A stretch of 64,000 nt of DNA. Source: UBA5066 sp048500275. Lineage in GTDB: Bacteria > Acidobacteriota > Thermoanaerobaculia > UBA5066. Below, in pieces: positions 24,792 through 32,878 of this stretch. Location: the NCBI GenBank assembly GCA_048500275.1, contig JASNYI010000003.1, forward strand, positions 1,302,001-1,366,000. Reading direction: 5' to 3'. The notes under the pieces were generated by a model. That model saw nothing but the letters and a program-made list of their open reading frames with translations. It was not told the origin of the DNA and did no database searches. Each line of letters opens with the position of its first letter. Position 1 is the first letter of the stretch. The position numbers and the translations under genes are program-made.

Positions 24792-27137
24792 TCACTTCTT
24801 CAGGTTCGCCAGGCCCGCCCAGCGGCGGTCGACCTCGGGCTTCGGCGGCTCCGGCCGGGGCTGGGGCCTCGGGGCGCCCCCTCCTCCGGGGCGGCCGCCG
24901 GGCGCCGCGCCCCGCGACGCCTCCGGTCGCGCCGCCGTCGGCGCCGCCGGCTCGCCGAGCTTCATCGTCAGGGAGATCCGCTGCCGGGGAAGGTCCACCT
25001 CGAGGACCTTCACCTGCACCCGGTCGCCCGGGTTCACCACCTCGCGCGGGTCCTTCACGAAGCGCGTAGAGGAGAGCTGCGAGATGTGGACGAGGCCATC
25101 CTGGTGGACGCCAATGTCGACGAACGCGCCGAAGTTCGTCACGTTCGTGACGATGCCGGGGCAGACCATCCCCGGCGCGAGGTCCGAGACCTGGTTCACC
25201 CCTTCGCGGAAGGAGAACGGCACGAACCCCTCGCGGGGGTCGCGCCCCGGCTTTTCCAGCTCCTTGACGACGTCGTCGAAGGTGAACGCCCCGAGCGACG
25301 CCTTCAGCTCCTTGGATCCCCTCACGAGCGCGACGCCCGGGCCGAGGAGCTCGGTCAGCTCCTTCCCGATTCCCTTCGCGAAGGTGCCGAGCGCCTCGTA
25401 GCGCTCCGGGTGGACTCCCGTGTTGTCGAGCGGGTTGGCTCCGCCGGGAATCCGGAGGAACCCCGCGGCCTGCTCGAACGTCTTCTTCGTGAAGCGCGGC
25501 ACCTCGAGGAGCTCGTCGCGCGAGGCGAAGAGCCCCTTCGTCTCGCGGCGCGCCACGATCGCCTTCCCGAGGGCCGGCCCGATCCCCGACACGTGGGCGA
25601 GGAGGTGGGGCGAGGCGGTGTTCAGGTTCACGCCGACCTGGTTCACGGCCGAGTCGACGACGAAGTCGAGCTTCTTCTTCAGCGCGTGGGGCGAGACGTC
25701 GTGCTGGTACTGCCCCACGCCGATCGCCTTCGGGTCCACCTTCACGAGCTCGGAGAGAGGGTCCTGCAGGCGCCGCGCGATGGAGATCGCGCCGCGGACG
25801 GTCAGGTCGAGGTCGGGGAACTCCTCGCGCGCCGTCTCGCTCGCGCTGTAGACCGACGCCCCCGACTCGTTCACGAGGACGACCGGAACCGCGTCGAGGC
25901 CCGCCTCCTTCAGAGTCTCGCGGACGAACGCCTCGGTCTCGCGGCCCCCCGTCCCGTTCCCCACCGCCACGCAGCGGATCGCGGCCGTCTTCACGCTCTC
26001 GACGATCGTCTTCCTCGCGTGCGCGAGGCCCGATTCTCCCTTGAGGTAGACGACCGTCGAGGCGACGTACTTCCCCGAGCCATCGACGACCGCGAGCTTG
26101 CACCCCGTGCGCAGCCCCGGGTCGACGCCGAGGACCGCCTTCGGGCCGAACGGCGCGGCGAGGAGGACCTTCCGGACGTTCTCGGCGAAGACGTGGATCG
26201 CCGCCTCGTCGGCGACCTCCTTCAGCGCCTTGTGGACCTCCGCCTCGATCGAGAGGAGGACGTGCGCCTTCAGGGCGAAACGCGCCGCCTTCCTGAGGAA
26301 CGGCTGCGCGGGCGTCGCGGCGCCCGCCCCCGCGGCCCGCTCGAATTCCGCGAGGAGCCGCTCCTCGAAGCCGGGGTGCTTCGGCGCGTCGCCGAGCGAG
26401 AGCGTCAGCTCCTTCTCCAGCCACCCTCGCCTCATCGCGAGGTAGCGGTGCGACGTCTCGGGCTTGAGGAGCGAGGCGACGGGCTCGCGGAAGTCGAAGT
26501 AGTTCTCGTACTTGCTCGCCGGCTTCGGCTCCTCGCCCTTTCCGGAGACGACCGCGCCCTTCTCGAACGCCTCGCGCCTCACGAACTGGCGCAGCTCCTC
26601 GGTCTCCGATAGGCGTTCGACCAGGATCTCGACCGCGCCCTGCAGCGCCGCGGGCGCGTCGGCGAAGCCCGCCTCCGGGTTGAGGAACGCGGCGGCCTTC
26701 GCTTCGGGTGGCTCGGCGGGCGGAGGAGACAGCGTTCCGTGCGCCACGTCCCAGAGCCAGTCGGCGAGCGGCTGCAGGCCCGCCTCGCGGGCGATCACGG
26801 CCTTCGTCTTCCGCTTCTTCTTGTAGGGGAGGTAGAGGTCCTCTAGCGTCGGGAGGTCGAACGTCGCGAGGAGGCGCGCCTTCAGCTCGGGCGTCAGCTT
26901 GCCCTGGGCCTCGATCTCGCCGACGACGAAAGCCTGCCGCTTGACGACCTCGTCCCAGGTCTCCTTCGCCTCGAGAACGGCCTGCACGGCGACCTCGTCG
27001 AGGCCGCCCGTCGCTTCCTTCCGGTAGCGCGCGATGAACGGGACCGTCGCCCCTTCGGCCCCGAGGGCGAGGACGGCGGCGGCGGAGCGGGGAGGGATGC
27101 CGGGATGCTTCTCCTGGAACCAGGTTTCGAAATTCAC
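24792..27137 (-). CDS. tex: Tex-family RNA-binding transcription accessory protein
   Basis: 781 residues, the normal Tex length. In order: a helical Tex N-domain (NFETWFQEKHPGIP...FIARYRKEATGGLDE), a long central helical part, a YqgF/RNase H-like domain (VLGVDPGLRTGCKLAVVDGSGK), a helix-hairpin-helix domain (LLAHVSGIGPALGKAIVARRE) and an S1 domain (GMVCPGIVTNVTNFGAFVDIGVHQDGLVHISQLS). A Pro/Arg/Gly-rich tail follows. Tex binds nucleic acid and affects transcription and RNA stability. The GTG at 27137 opens the conserved N-terminus. It diverges from the TonB receptor gene and is convergent with the secreted repeat protein. Confidence 0.95.
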   Translation of the reverse strand: MNFETWFQEKHPGIPPRSAAAVLALGAEGATVPFIARYRKEATGGLDEVAVQAVLEAKETWDEVVKRQAFVVGEIEAQGKLTPELKARLLATFDLPTLEDLYLPYKKKRKTKAVIAREAGLQPLADWLWDVAHGTLSPPPAEPPEAKAAAFLNPEAGFADAPAALQGAVEILVERLSETEELRQFVRREAFEKGAVVSGKGEEPKPASKYENYFDFREPVASLLKPETSHRYLAMRRGWLEKELTLSLGDAPKHPGFEERLLAEFERAAGAGAATPAQPFLRKAARFALKAHVLLSIEAEVHKALKEVADEAAIHVFAENVRKVLLAAPFGPKAVLGVDPGLRTGCKLAVVDGSGKYVASTVVYLKGESGLAHARKTIVESVKTAAIRCVAVGNGTGGRETEAFVRETLKEAGLDAVPVVLVNESGASVYSASETAREEFPDLDLTVRGAISIARRLQDPLSELVKVDPKAIGVGQYQHDVSPHALKKKLDFVVDSAVNQVGVNLNTASPHLLAHVSGIGPALGKAIVARRETKGLFASRDELLEVPRFTKKTFEQAAGFLRIPGGANPLDNTGVHPERYEALGTFAKGIGKELTELLGPGVALVRGSKELKASLGAFTFDDVVKELEKPGRDPREGFVPFSFREGVNQVSDLAPGMVCPGIVTNVTNFGAFVDIGVHQDGLVHISQLSSTRFVKDPREVVNPGDRVQVKVLEVDLPRQRISLTMKLGEPAAPTAARPEASRGAAPGGRPGGGGAPRPQPRPEPPKPEVDRRWAGLANLKK

Positions 27138-27217
27138 GCCGGATGATCGCAGACGGCCTCTCCAACCCGGGCAGAACCCATCTCCGGCCCCGTCTCCATG
27201 CTGTCATGGCTCCAGGT

Positions 27218-27247
27218 TTGACTTGAGAACTCGTCTCGAAATAGAAT
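27218..27247 (+). promoter_or_regulatory. Sigma-70-type promoter of the TonB/ABC operon
   Basis: TTGACT (27218-27223) and TAGAAT (27242-27247) are separated by 18 bases, a near-consensus housekeeping promoter that points at the ATG at 27296. The start site would be near 27254. One operator dyad fills the -35/-10 spacer and a second covers the start site, an arrangement typical of repression. The local sequence is clearly richer in A+T than the flanking genes. Confidence 0.75.
27223..27239. promoter_or_regulatory. Operator 1 between -35 and -10
   Basis: TTGAGAACTCGTCTCGA is an imperfect dyad, TTGAGA-N5-TCTCGA, with one mismatched arm position. It sits between the promoter elements, so a bound regulator would block RNA polymerase. 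It is the weaker partner of the dyad at 27255-27271; the two centres are 32 bp (three helical turns) apart. Confidence 0.55.
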
Positions 27248-27254
27248 CCACGCG

Positions 27255-27271
27255 TTGAGACGTTGTCTCAA
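27255..27271. promoter_or_regulatory. Operator 2 at the start site
   Basis: TTGAGACGTTGTCTCAA is a perfect palindrome with 7 bp arms and a 3-base centre, placed at about +1 to +17. With the dyad at 27223 it defines the motif TTGAGA-N5-TCTCAA. It does not match the Fur, DtxR, PerR or PhoB consensus sequences as I know them, so the regulator is unidentified. Confidence 0.7.
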
Positions 27272-27295
27272 AACTAGAGACCCGTGGAGACTCAC

Positions 27296-29683
27296 ATGCA
27301 GCGCACGAAGTGGTTCCGGGGGCAGTTTCGGGCTCCGATCTCCCTCGCCGTCGCACTCCTCCTCTCCTACTGTCCACCCGTCCTCGCCGCGAGCCTCGCC
27401 GGCCGGGTCGTCGACCCGGCCGGGTCTCCGATCGCCGGGGCGATCGTGCGGACGACCTCCGGAAGCGCCCTCGTCGAAACGGGCATCAACGGTTCGTTCC
27501 GCCTCGCCGGACTGCCGGAGGGTCCCGTCCAGGTGACCGTCTCGGCGCCGGGACACCTCGAGCTGACGAGAACGCTCGACCCCTCTGCCGGACCGCTCGA
27601 GGTCGTCCTCGCCTCCTCCTCGATCCGCTCCGAGGTGACCGTCGTCGGGCAGCGCCTCGTCTCGTCGGTCGAGCAGGCCGAGAGGGTCGCCGGCTCGTAC
27701 GACACCCTCTCGGCGGCCGACCTCGAGAGGGACCGCGTCTTCACGACGAACGAGGCCCTCCGGAAGATCCCCGGCATCCACACCCGCGACGAGGAGGGCT
27801 TCGCGCTCCGCCCGAACATCGGCATCCGCGGGCTGAACCCGACGCGCTCGACGAAGGTCCTCCTGCTGGAGGACGGCCTCCCCCTCGCCTACGCGCCCTA
27901 CGGCGACAACGCCTCCTACTACCACCCGCCCATCGAGCGCTTCCGCTCCGTGGAGGTGCTGAAGGGCTCGTCGCAGATCGCCTACGGCCCCCAGACCCTC
28001 GGTGGCGTCGTGAACTACCTGACGGCCGCCCCGCCCGTCGACCCGTCGGCGTCCGCCACGTTGGCCGGCGGGAGCCGGTCCTACTTCAACGCCCACGCCT
28101 CCGCCGGCGGGTCCTTCGGCGCGACCGGGCTGCTCGTCGACTACGTCCGAAAGCAGGGCCACGGGGCGAGGGACAACACTCACTCCGCCGTCGACGACGT
28201 CAGCCTGAAAGCCGTCACGCCGTTCGGAGAGCGCCAGACGCTCACGGTGAAGGGCTCCTGGTACAAGGAGGAGTCGAACCTCACCTACTCCGGCCTCAGG
28301 CAGTCCGAGTGGGACGAGGACCCGCGCCAGAACCCGTTCCTCAACGACCGGACCGATTTCCGGAACCTCTCCGGCTCCCTCACGCACGACGTCGTCCTCT
28401 CCCCCGCCGCACGGGTCTCCACGGCGCTCTACGGCTCGAGCTTCTCGCGCGACTGGTGGCGCCAGTCGTCCAATTCGAGCCAGCGGCCGAACGACCGTAG
28501 CCCCGCCTGCGGCGGCATGGAGAACCTCTCGACGACCTGCGGCAACGAGGGCCGCCTCCGCGACTACACGACCTGGGGCGTCACGCCGCGGCTCACGCTC
28601 GACCACTCCTTCCTCGGCACCCGGAGCCAGCTCCACGCGGGGGTGCGGTGGCACCAGGAGAGGCAGGAGCGGATCCAGAAGAACGGCCCGCTCCCCGACT
28701 CGCGCGACGGCGTCGTCGTCGAGGACAACCGGCGCGACGCGAGGGCCTTCTCGGCCTTCGTCGACAACCGCTTCGTCCGCGGGAACTGGAGCGTCACGCC
28801 GGGCCTCAGGGTGGAGTCGATCTCGTACGACCGGACGAACCGCCTCGCCGCCTCCGGCGCCGGCGTCTCCGGGTCCAGCTCCCTCACGCAGGTCCTCCCC
28901 GGGCTCGGCGTCTCGTACACGCTCGGCAAGTCCACCACGGCGTTCGCCGGCCTTCACCGCGGCTTCGCCCCGCCGCGGGTCGAGGACGTCATCTCGAACT
29001 CGGGCGGCGTCGTCGAGCTCGACCCCGAGCTCTCCTGGAACGCCGAGCTCGGCCTGCGCACCGCGCCGGCCCCCGGCGTCTCCCTCCAGGCCACGCTCTT
29101 CCGGATGGACTACGAGAACCAGATCGTCCCGGCGAGCCTCGCGGGCGGCGTCGGCGCCTCGCTGACGAACGGCGGCGAGACCCTCCAGCAGGGCGTGGAG
29201 GGGAGCGTCCTCCTCGAGGCGGCGCCTCTTCTCAGGACGACGCACGACGCCTGGCTCCGGGCGGCCGTGACCTGGCTCCCGACGGCGGAGTTCCGCGGCA
29301 CGCGGACGAGCGGCGTCCCGGGCTCCTCGAACGTCTCCATCACCGGCAACCGCCTGCCCTACGCGCCCGAGACGCTCCTCACCGCCTCCGCCGGCTACCG
29401 TCACCCCGCCGGGATCGGCGCCTCGCTCGAAGCGGTCTACACGGGAGAGCAGTACGGCGACGACCTGAACACCGTCGCCCCCTCGGCCGACGGCCAGCGC
29501 GGCCTCATCCCCTCCTATCTCCTCTGGAACGCGACGCTCGACCTCCAGGTCCCGAAGTGGAGGTCGACCTTCTTCGTCGCGGTGAAGAACCTGTTCGACG
29601 AGACGGCGATCGTCGACCGCTCCCGCGGCCTCCTTCCGACGATGCCCCGCCTCGTGCAGGCCGGCTTCAAGGTCAACCTGTGA
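27296..29683 (+). CDS. TonB-dependent outer-membrane receptor (FecA-like)
   Basis: 795 residues. A signal peptide (SLAVALLLSYCPPVLAAS) is followed by a carboxypeptidase-regulatory-like beta domain (LAGRVVDPAGSPIAGAIVRT, about residues 35-110), a TonB box region and plug (NEALRKIPGIHTRDEEGFALRPNIGIRG), and a barrel that ends in an aromatic-flanked strand (PRLVQAGFKVNL). The plug most resembles iron(III)-dicitrate-type receptors, but the operon partners are not iron-type ABC proteins. It imports a bound ligand across the outer membrane using TonB energy. The ATG at 27296 has GGAGA 5 bases upstream and is preferred to the GTG at 27284. The ligand is unknown. Confidence 0.9.
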   Translation: MQRTKWFRGQFRAPISLAVALLLSYCPPVLAASLAGRVVDPAGSPIAGAIVRTTSGSALVETGINGSFRLAGLPEGPVQVTVSAPGHLELTRTLDPSAGPLEVVLASSSIRSEVTVVGQRLVSSVEQAERVAGSYDTLSAADLERDRVFTTNEALRKIPGIHTRDEEGFALRPNIGIRGLNPTRSTKVLLLEDGLPLAYAPYGDNASYYHPPIERFRSVEVLKGSSQIAYGPQTLGGVVNYLTAAPPVDPSASATLAGGSRSYFNAHASAGGSFGATGLLVDYVRKQGHGARDNTHSAVDDVSLKAVTPFGERQTLTVKGSWYKEESNLTYSGLRQSEWDEDPRQNPFLNDRTDFRNLSGSLTHDVVLSPAARVSTALYGSSFSRDWWRQSSNSSQRPNDRSPACGGMENLSTTCGNEGRLRDYTTWGVTPRLTLDHSFLGTRSQLHAGVRWHQERQERIQKNGPLPDSRDGVVVEDNRRDARAFSAFVDNRFVRGNWSVTPGLRVESISYDRTNRLAASGAGVSGSSSLTQVLPGLGVSYTLGKSTTAFAGLHRGFAPPRVEDVISNSGGVVELDPELSWNAELGLRTAPAPGVSLQATLFRMDYENQIVPASLAGGVGASLTNGGETLQQGVEGSVLLEAAPLLRTTHDAWLRAAVTWLPTAEFRGTRTSGVPGSSNVSITGNRLPYAPETLLTASAGYRHPAGIGASLEAVYTGEQYGDDLNTVAPSADGQRGLIPSYLLWNATLDLQVPKWRSTFFVAVKNLFDETAIVDRSRGLLPTMPRLVQAGFKVNL

Positions 29684-30573
29684 GAAAACTCCCCGTCTTC
29701 ACCGCAATCCTCTCCGCCGCGAGCCTTCCCGCCCTTCTCCTGTCGGTGGCGCCGGCCGCCGCGGCCCCGGGCGGAAAGGTCGTCGTCGCCCTCAAGCCCG
29801 ACAAGTCCCCCGACGCCATGCGCGAGGAGAAGGCGCGGCTCGCCGAGTGGCTCGGCCGGCGCCTCGGGCGGCCCGTCGAGGTCGTCGTCCCGCTCTCCTC
29901 GGCCGTCATCCAGGAGGGGCTCGCCGGCGGCTCCGTCGACGTCGCCTGGCTCTCCTCGACCGACATGTGGATCGCCCGGAAGAAGGGCGCCGCGTCGATC
30001 CTCCTCGCCGGCGAGATCGACGGAAGGACCTCGTACGAGAGCTGGTGGGTCTGCCTGAAGGAGAAGCCCTACACCTCCGTCGCCGACCTCGCCGGCAAGC
30101 GCGTCGCGTTCGCGAGCCGCACGTCCACCTCCGGGTTCCTCGTTCCCGTCTCCGACCTCGTCGACCGCGGCGCGCTCGCCGCCGGGGCGGACCCCGAGTC
30201 CTTCTTCGGGAAGGGGAACGTCTTCTGGGGCACCGGCTACGTCTCGGGTGTCGAACGGGTCCTCTCCGGGCAGGCCGAGGCCGCCGCCGTGAGCTACTAC
30301 GTCCTCGCGGAAGACAGGCACCTCTCGGCCGAGCAGCGAGCGCGCCTGCGGAAGCTCCAGGCGCAGGGCCCCGTGCCGACCCACGTCCTGGCCGTCCGCG
30401 CCGGCCTCCCCGCCGCCGAGCGCGAGGCGCTCCGGTCGGCGATCCTCTCGATGACCTCTCCCGACGAGGTCGCGCTTCGCGACCGGGTCTTCGGCTCGCC
30501 GCTTCGCGCCGTGGACGAGGACGCCCACCTCGCGCCCGTCGGCAAGGCGCTCCGGGCCGCGGGAAAGGAGTGA
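29680..30573 (+). CDS. PhnD-like periplasmic substrate-binding protein
   Basis: 297 residues. A signal peptide (FTAILSAASLPALLLSVAPAAA) is followed by a type II binding fold. KVVVALKPDKSPDAMREEKARLAEWLG, VDVAWLSSTDMWIA and SVADLAGKRVAFASRTSTSGFLVP are hallmarks of the phosphonate/phosphite-binding PhnD family. The protein captures a small periplasmic ligand and delivers it to the ABC permease encoded two genes downstream. The GTG start overlaps the receptor stop (GTGA). PhnD-type modules carry phosphonates, phosphite and some other ligands, and the specificity cannot be read from this sequence. Confidence 0.87.
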   Translation: MRKLPVFTAILSAASLPALLLSVAPAAAAPGGKVVVALKPDKSPDAMREEKARLAEWLGRRLGRPVEVVVPLSSAVIQEGLAGGSVDVAWLSSTDMWIARKKGAASILLAGEIDGRTSYESWWVCLKEKPYTSVADLAGKRVAFASRTSTSGFLVPVSDLVDRGALAAGADPESFFGKGNVFWGTGYVSGVERVLSGQAEAAAVSYYVLAEDRHLSAEQRARLRKLQAQGPVPTHVLAVRAGLPAAEREALRSAILSMTSPDEVALRDRVFGSPLRAVDEDAHLAPVGKALRAAGKE

Positions 30574-30578
30574 CGCCC

Positions 30579-31328
30579 GTGGCGGCAGCGACGACCGCGT
30601 CGACCCTTCCGGGCCCGAGCCCTCGCCTCCGGCTCGTCGGGCGCGAGGCGGCCGAGCACCCCGTCGTCCTCGAGGCGGCGGGTCTCGCCCTCTGCCGGCG
30701 CGGCGCGCCCCTCTTCCGCTCGCTCCCCCTCTCCCTTCGCCGCGGGACGCTCACGGCCGTCGTGGGCCCCTCGGGGGCGGGCAAGTCGAGCCTCCTCGCC
30801 CTCCTCGCCGGCCTCCTCCCGGCCGACGCGGGGACGCTCCGGACGATCGACGGCCTGCGCCCACGCGTCGCCCTCGTCCCGCAGGACCTCCGGCTCGCCG
30901 CGCACGAGACCCTCCTGACGAACGTCCTCTGCGGGGCCCTCGGGCGTCACGCCTGGTGGCGCACCGTCTCCCTCCTCCCCGCAGAGGAGAAGGCCGCGGC
31001 CCGCGACCTCCTCGCGCGCCTCGGCGTCGCCGACCTCGCCTCCGCGCCCGCGGGCCGCGTCTCCGGCGGGCAGCAGCAGCGCGCCGCCGTGGCGCGCGCC
31101 CTCCTGCAGCGGCCCGACCTCCTCCTCGCCGACGAGCCGGTCTCGCAGCTCGACGCCAGGACCGGGGGCGACGTCCTCGCCGCGCTGCGCGACGCGGCCG
31201 ACGCGGACCGCTGCGCGGTCGTCTGCGTCCTCCACGACGAGGAGGCGGCGTTCGAGGCGGCCGACTCCGTCCTTCGCCTCGACCCGTCGCTCCCCGACGG
31301 GTGGCGCCTCGAGGAGGGGCTCGCTTGA
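30579..31328 (+). CDS. ABC transporter ATPase (PhnC-like)
   Basis: 249 residues with Walker A GPSGAGKSS, Q-loop ALVPQDLRLAAHET, signature SGGQQQR, Walker B LLLADEP and switch histidine VLHDEE. It drives the importer formed with the adjacent binding protein and permease. Two GTG starts compete: 30570 overlaps the previous stop (GTGA), and 30579 lies 8 bases after AAGGAG. The second is chosen for its ribosome site. An N-terminal extension of about 30 residues precedes the first strand (VVLEAAGLALCRRG). Confidence 0.88.
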   Translation: MAAATTASTLPGPSPRLRLVGREAAEHPVVLEAAGLALCRRGAPLFRSLPLSLRRGTLTAVVGPSGAGKSSLLALLAGLLPADAGTLRTIDGLRPRVALVPQDLRLAAHETLLTNVLCGALGRHAWWRTVSLLPAEEKAAARDLLARLGVADLASAPAGRVSGGQQQRAAVARALLQRPDLLLADEPVSQLDARTGGDVLAALRDAADADRCAVVCVLHDEEAAFEAADSVLRLDPSLPDGWRLEEGLA

Positions 31329-32149
31329 ACGGCGCCGCCGTCCCGGTCGCGACCGGCGGACCCCGCGAGCCGCTCCTGCGCTGGAACGCGGTCAACGTCT
31401 CCCTCGCGGCGCTCCTCGCCGCGGCCGTCCTCTCCCGCGACGTCCTCTCGGGGGGCGACCGCGACCTCGAGGTGGGGCGCAGCCTCCTGCGCTTTCTCGG
31501 CGGCTTCCTCCCCCCCGACCTCTCGGTCCTTCGCGACACCGCCGGGGCGCTCGTCGAGACGCTCCAGATCGCCGTCTGGGCGACGCTCCTCTCCTCGCTC
31601 CTCTCTCTCCCCTTCGCCGCTGCCGGGGCGCCCCGGCTCTCGCCGCGCGGCTTCGCCTCCGTCTCGCGCCTCTTCCTCGGCGCGGTCCGGACGATCCCGA
31701 GCCTCGTCTGGGCGCTCCTCGCCGTCGCCGTCCTCGGGCCGACGCCCCTCGCCGGCGTCGCCGCGCTCACGTTCTACTCGCTCGGATACCTCGGCAAGTT
31801 CGCCGGCGACGACGCCGGCTCGCTCGACGTCTCGCGCGCGAGCCTCCTCCGGACGTCGGGCGCCAGCCGCTTCCAGAGCTTCCTCTACGGCGTCTGGCCC
31901 GAGGTCAAGCCCCTCGCCACGAGCCGCGTCCTCTGGATGCTCGAATACAACGTCCGCTCGGCCGCCATCATCGGGTACGTCGGCGCCGGCGGCATCGGCT
32001 CGCGCCTCCACGAGTACCAGGAGTTCGGGCAGTGGGACCGCTTCGCGACGGTCCTCCTCGTCCTCTTCGCCGTGGTGATGCTCCTCGACCTCTGGGGAGG
32101 GAAGCTCCGCGGCGCGCTCTCGGGGAACGCGCCGCCCGCCGGGGAGTGA
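31325..32149 (+). CDS. ABC transporter permease (PhnE-like)
   Basis: 274 residues with about six membrane segments and the binding-protein-dependent permease core (TLQIAVWATLLSSLLSLPFAA, RTIPSLVWALLAVAV). The coupling EAA-like loop is SLLRTSGASRFQSFLYGVWPEVKP, and RSAAIIGYVGAGGIGSRL is typical of PhnE. It forms the inner-membrane channel for the ligand bound by the PhnD-like protein. The TTG start overlaps the ATPase stop (TTGA) and follows GGAGGGG. It is the last gene of the operon, 42 bp from the convergent DJ-1 gene. Confidence 0.87.
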   Translation: MNGAAVPVATGGPREPLLRWNAVNVSLAALLAAAVLSRDVLSGGDRDLEVGRSLLRFLGGFLPPDLSVLRDTAGALVETLQIAVWATLLSSLLSLPFAAAGAPRLSPRGFASVSRLFLGAVRTIPSLVWALLAVAVLGPTPLAGVAALTFYSLGYLGKFAGDDAGSLDVSRASLLRTSGASRFQSFLYGVWPEVKPLATSRVLWMLEYNVRSAAIIGYVGAGGIGSRLHEYQEFGQWDRFATVLLVLFAVVMLLDLWGGKLRGALSGNAPPAGE

Positions 32150-32191
32150 CGCGGCGGGCAGGGCGCGCGACGCGCCCCGCCCGCGCGAGCT

Positions 32192-32773
32192 TCAGGGCTC
32201 GATCTTCGTCCCGAGGACCTTCAGGAACGCCGCCAGCCAGGCCGGGTGGGCCGGCCACGCGGGGGCCGTGACGAGGTTGCCGTCCACGTGCGCCGCGTCG
32301 ACCGGGATCGCCATGTACTTCCCCTCCGCGCGCGTCACGTCGGGCCCGCAGGCGGGGTAGGCGCTGCACTCGCGCCCGCCCAGGACGCCCGCCGCCGCGA
32401 GGAGCTGCGCGCCGTGGCAGATCGCGGCGATCGGCTTCCGCGCCGCTGCGAAGTGCCGGACGATCTCGATGACCCGCTCGTTCAGGCGGATGTACTCGGG
32501 CGCGCGGCCCCCGGGAACGAGGAGGGCGTCGTAGTCGGCCGGCTGCACGTCGTCGAACGAGGCGTTCAGGGCGAAGTTGTGGCCCGGCTTCTCGGAGTAG
32601 GTCTGGTCCCCCTCGAAGTCGTGGACGGCGGTCTTCACCTTCTCGCCCGCCTTCTTTCCGGGACAGACGGCGTGGACGGTGTGCCCCACCATCTGGAGCG
32701 CCTGGAACGGCACCATGACCTCGTAGTCCTCCACGAAGTCGCCGACGAGGAACAGGATCTTCTTCACGCTCAT
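32192..32773 (-). CDS. DJ-1/PfpI family protein
   Basis: 193 residues spanning a single glutamine-amidotransferase-like fold. It opens with KKILFLVGDFVEDYEVMVPF, and the nucleophile elbow AICHGAQLL provides the reactive Cys; DALLVPGGRAPEYIR is also conserved. The family includes glyoxalases, deglycases, chaperones and proteases, and the exact activity cannot be assigned from motifs. It is monocistronic, convergent with the ABC operon and upstream of the topoisomerase-helicase gene on the same strand. Confidence 0.9.
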   Translation of the reverse strand: MSVKKILFLVGDFVEDYEVMVPFQALQMVGHTVHAVCPGKKAGEKVKTAVHDFEGDQTYSEKPGHNFALNASFDDVQPADYDALLVPGGRAPEYIRLNERVIEIVRHFAAARKPIAAICHGAQLLAAAGVLGGRECSAYPACGPDVTRAEGKYMAIPVDAAHVDGNLVTAPAWPAHPAWLAAFLKVLGTKIEP

Positions 32774-32878
32774 GGGTCCTCCGTGCGGTTCGGAACTGGT
32801 GGCGCCGATCCTATCGCCGCGACGGCGGGCACGACCGCGAGGGCGAAGGCGGGACCGCTCCCCGGTTCGCCGGCCTGC

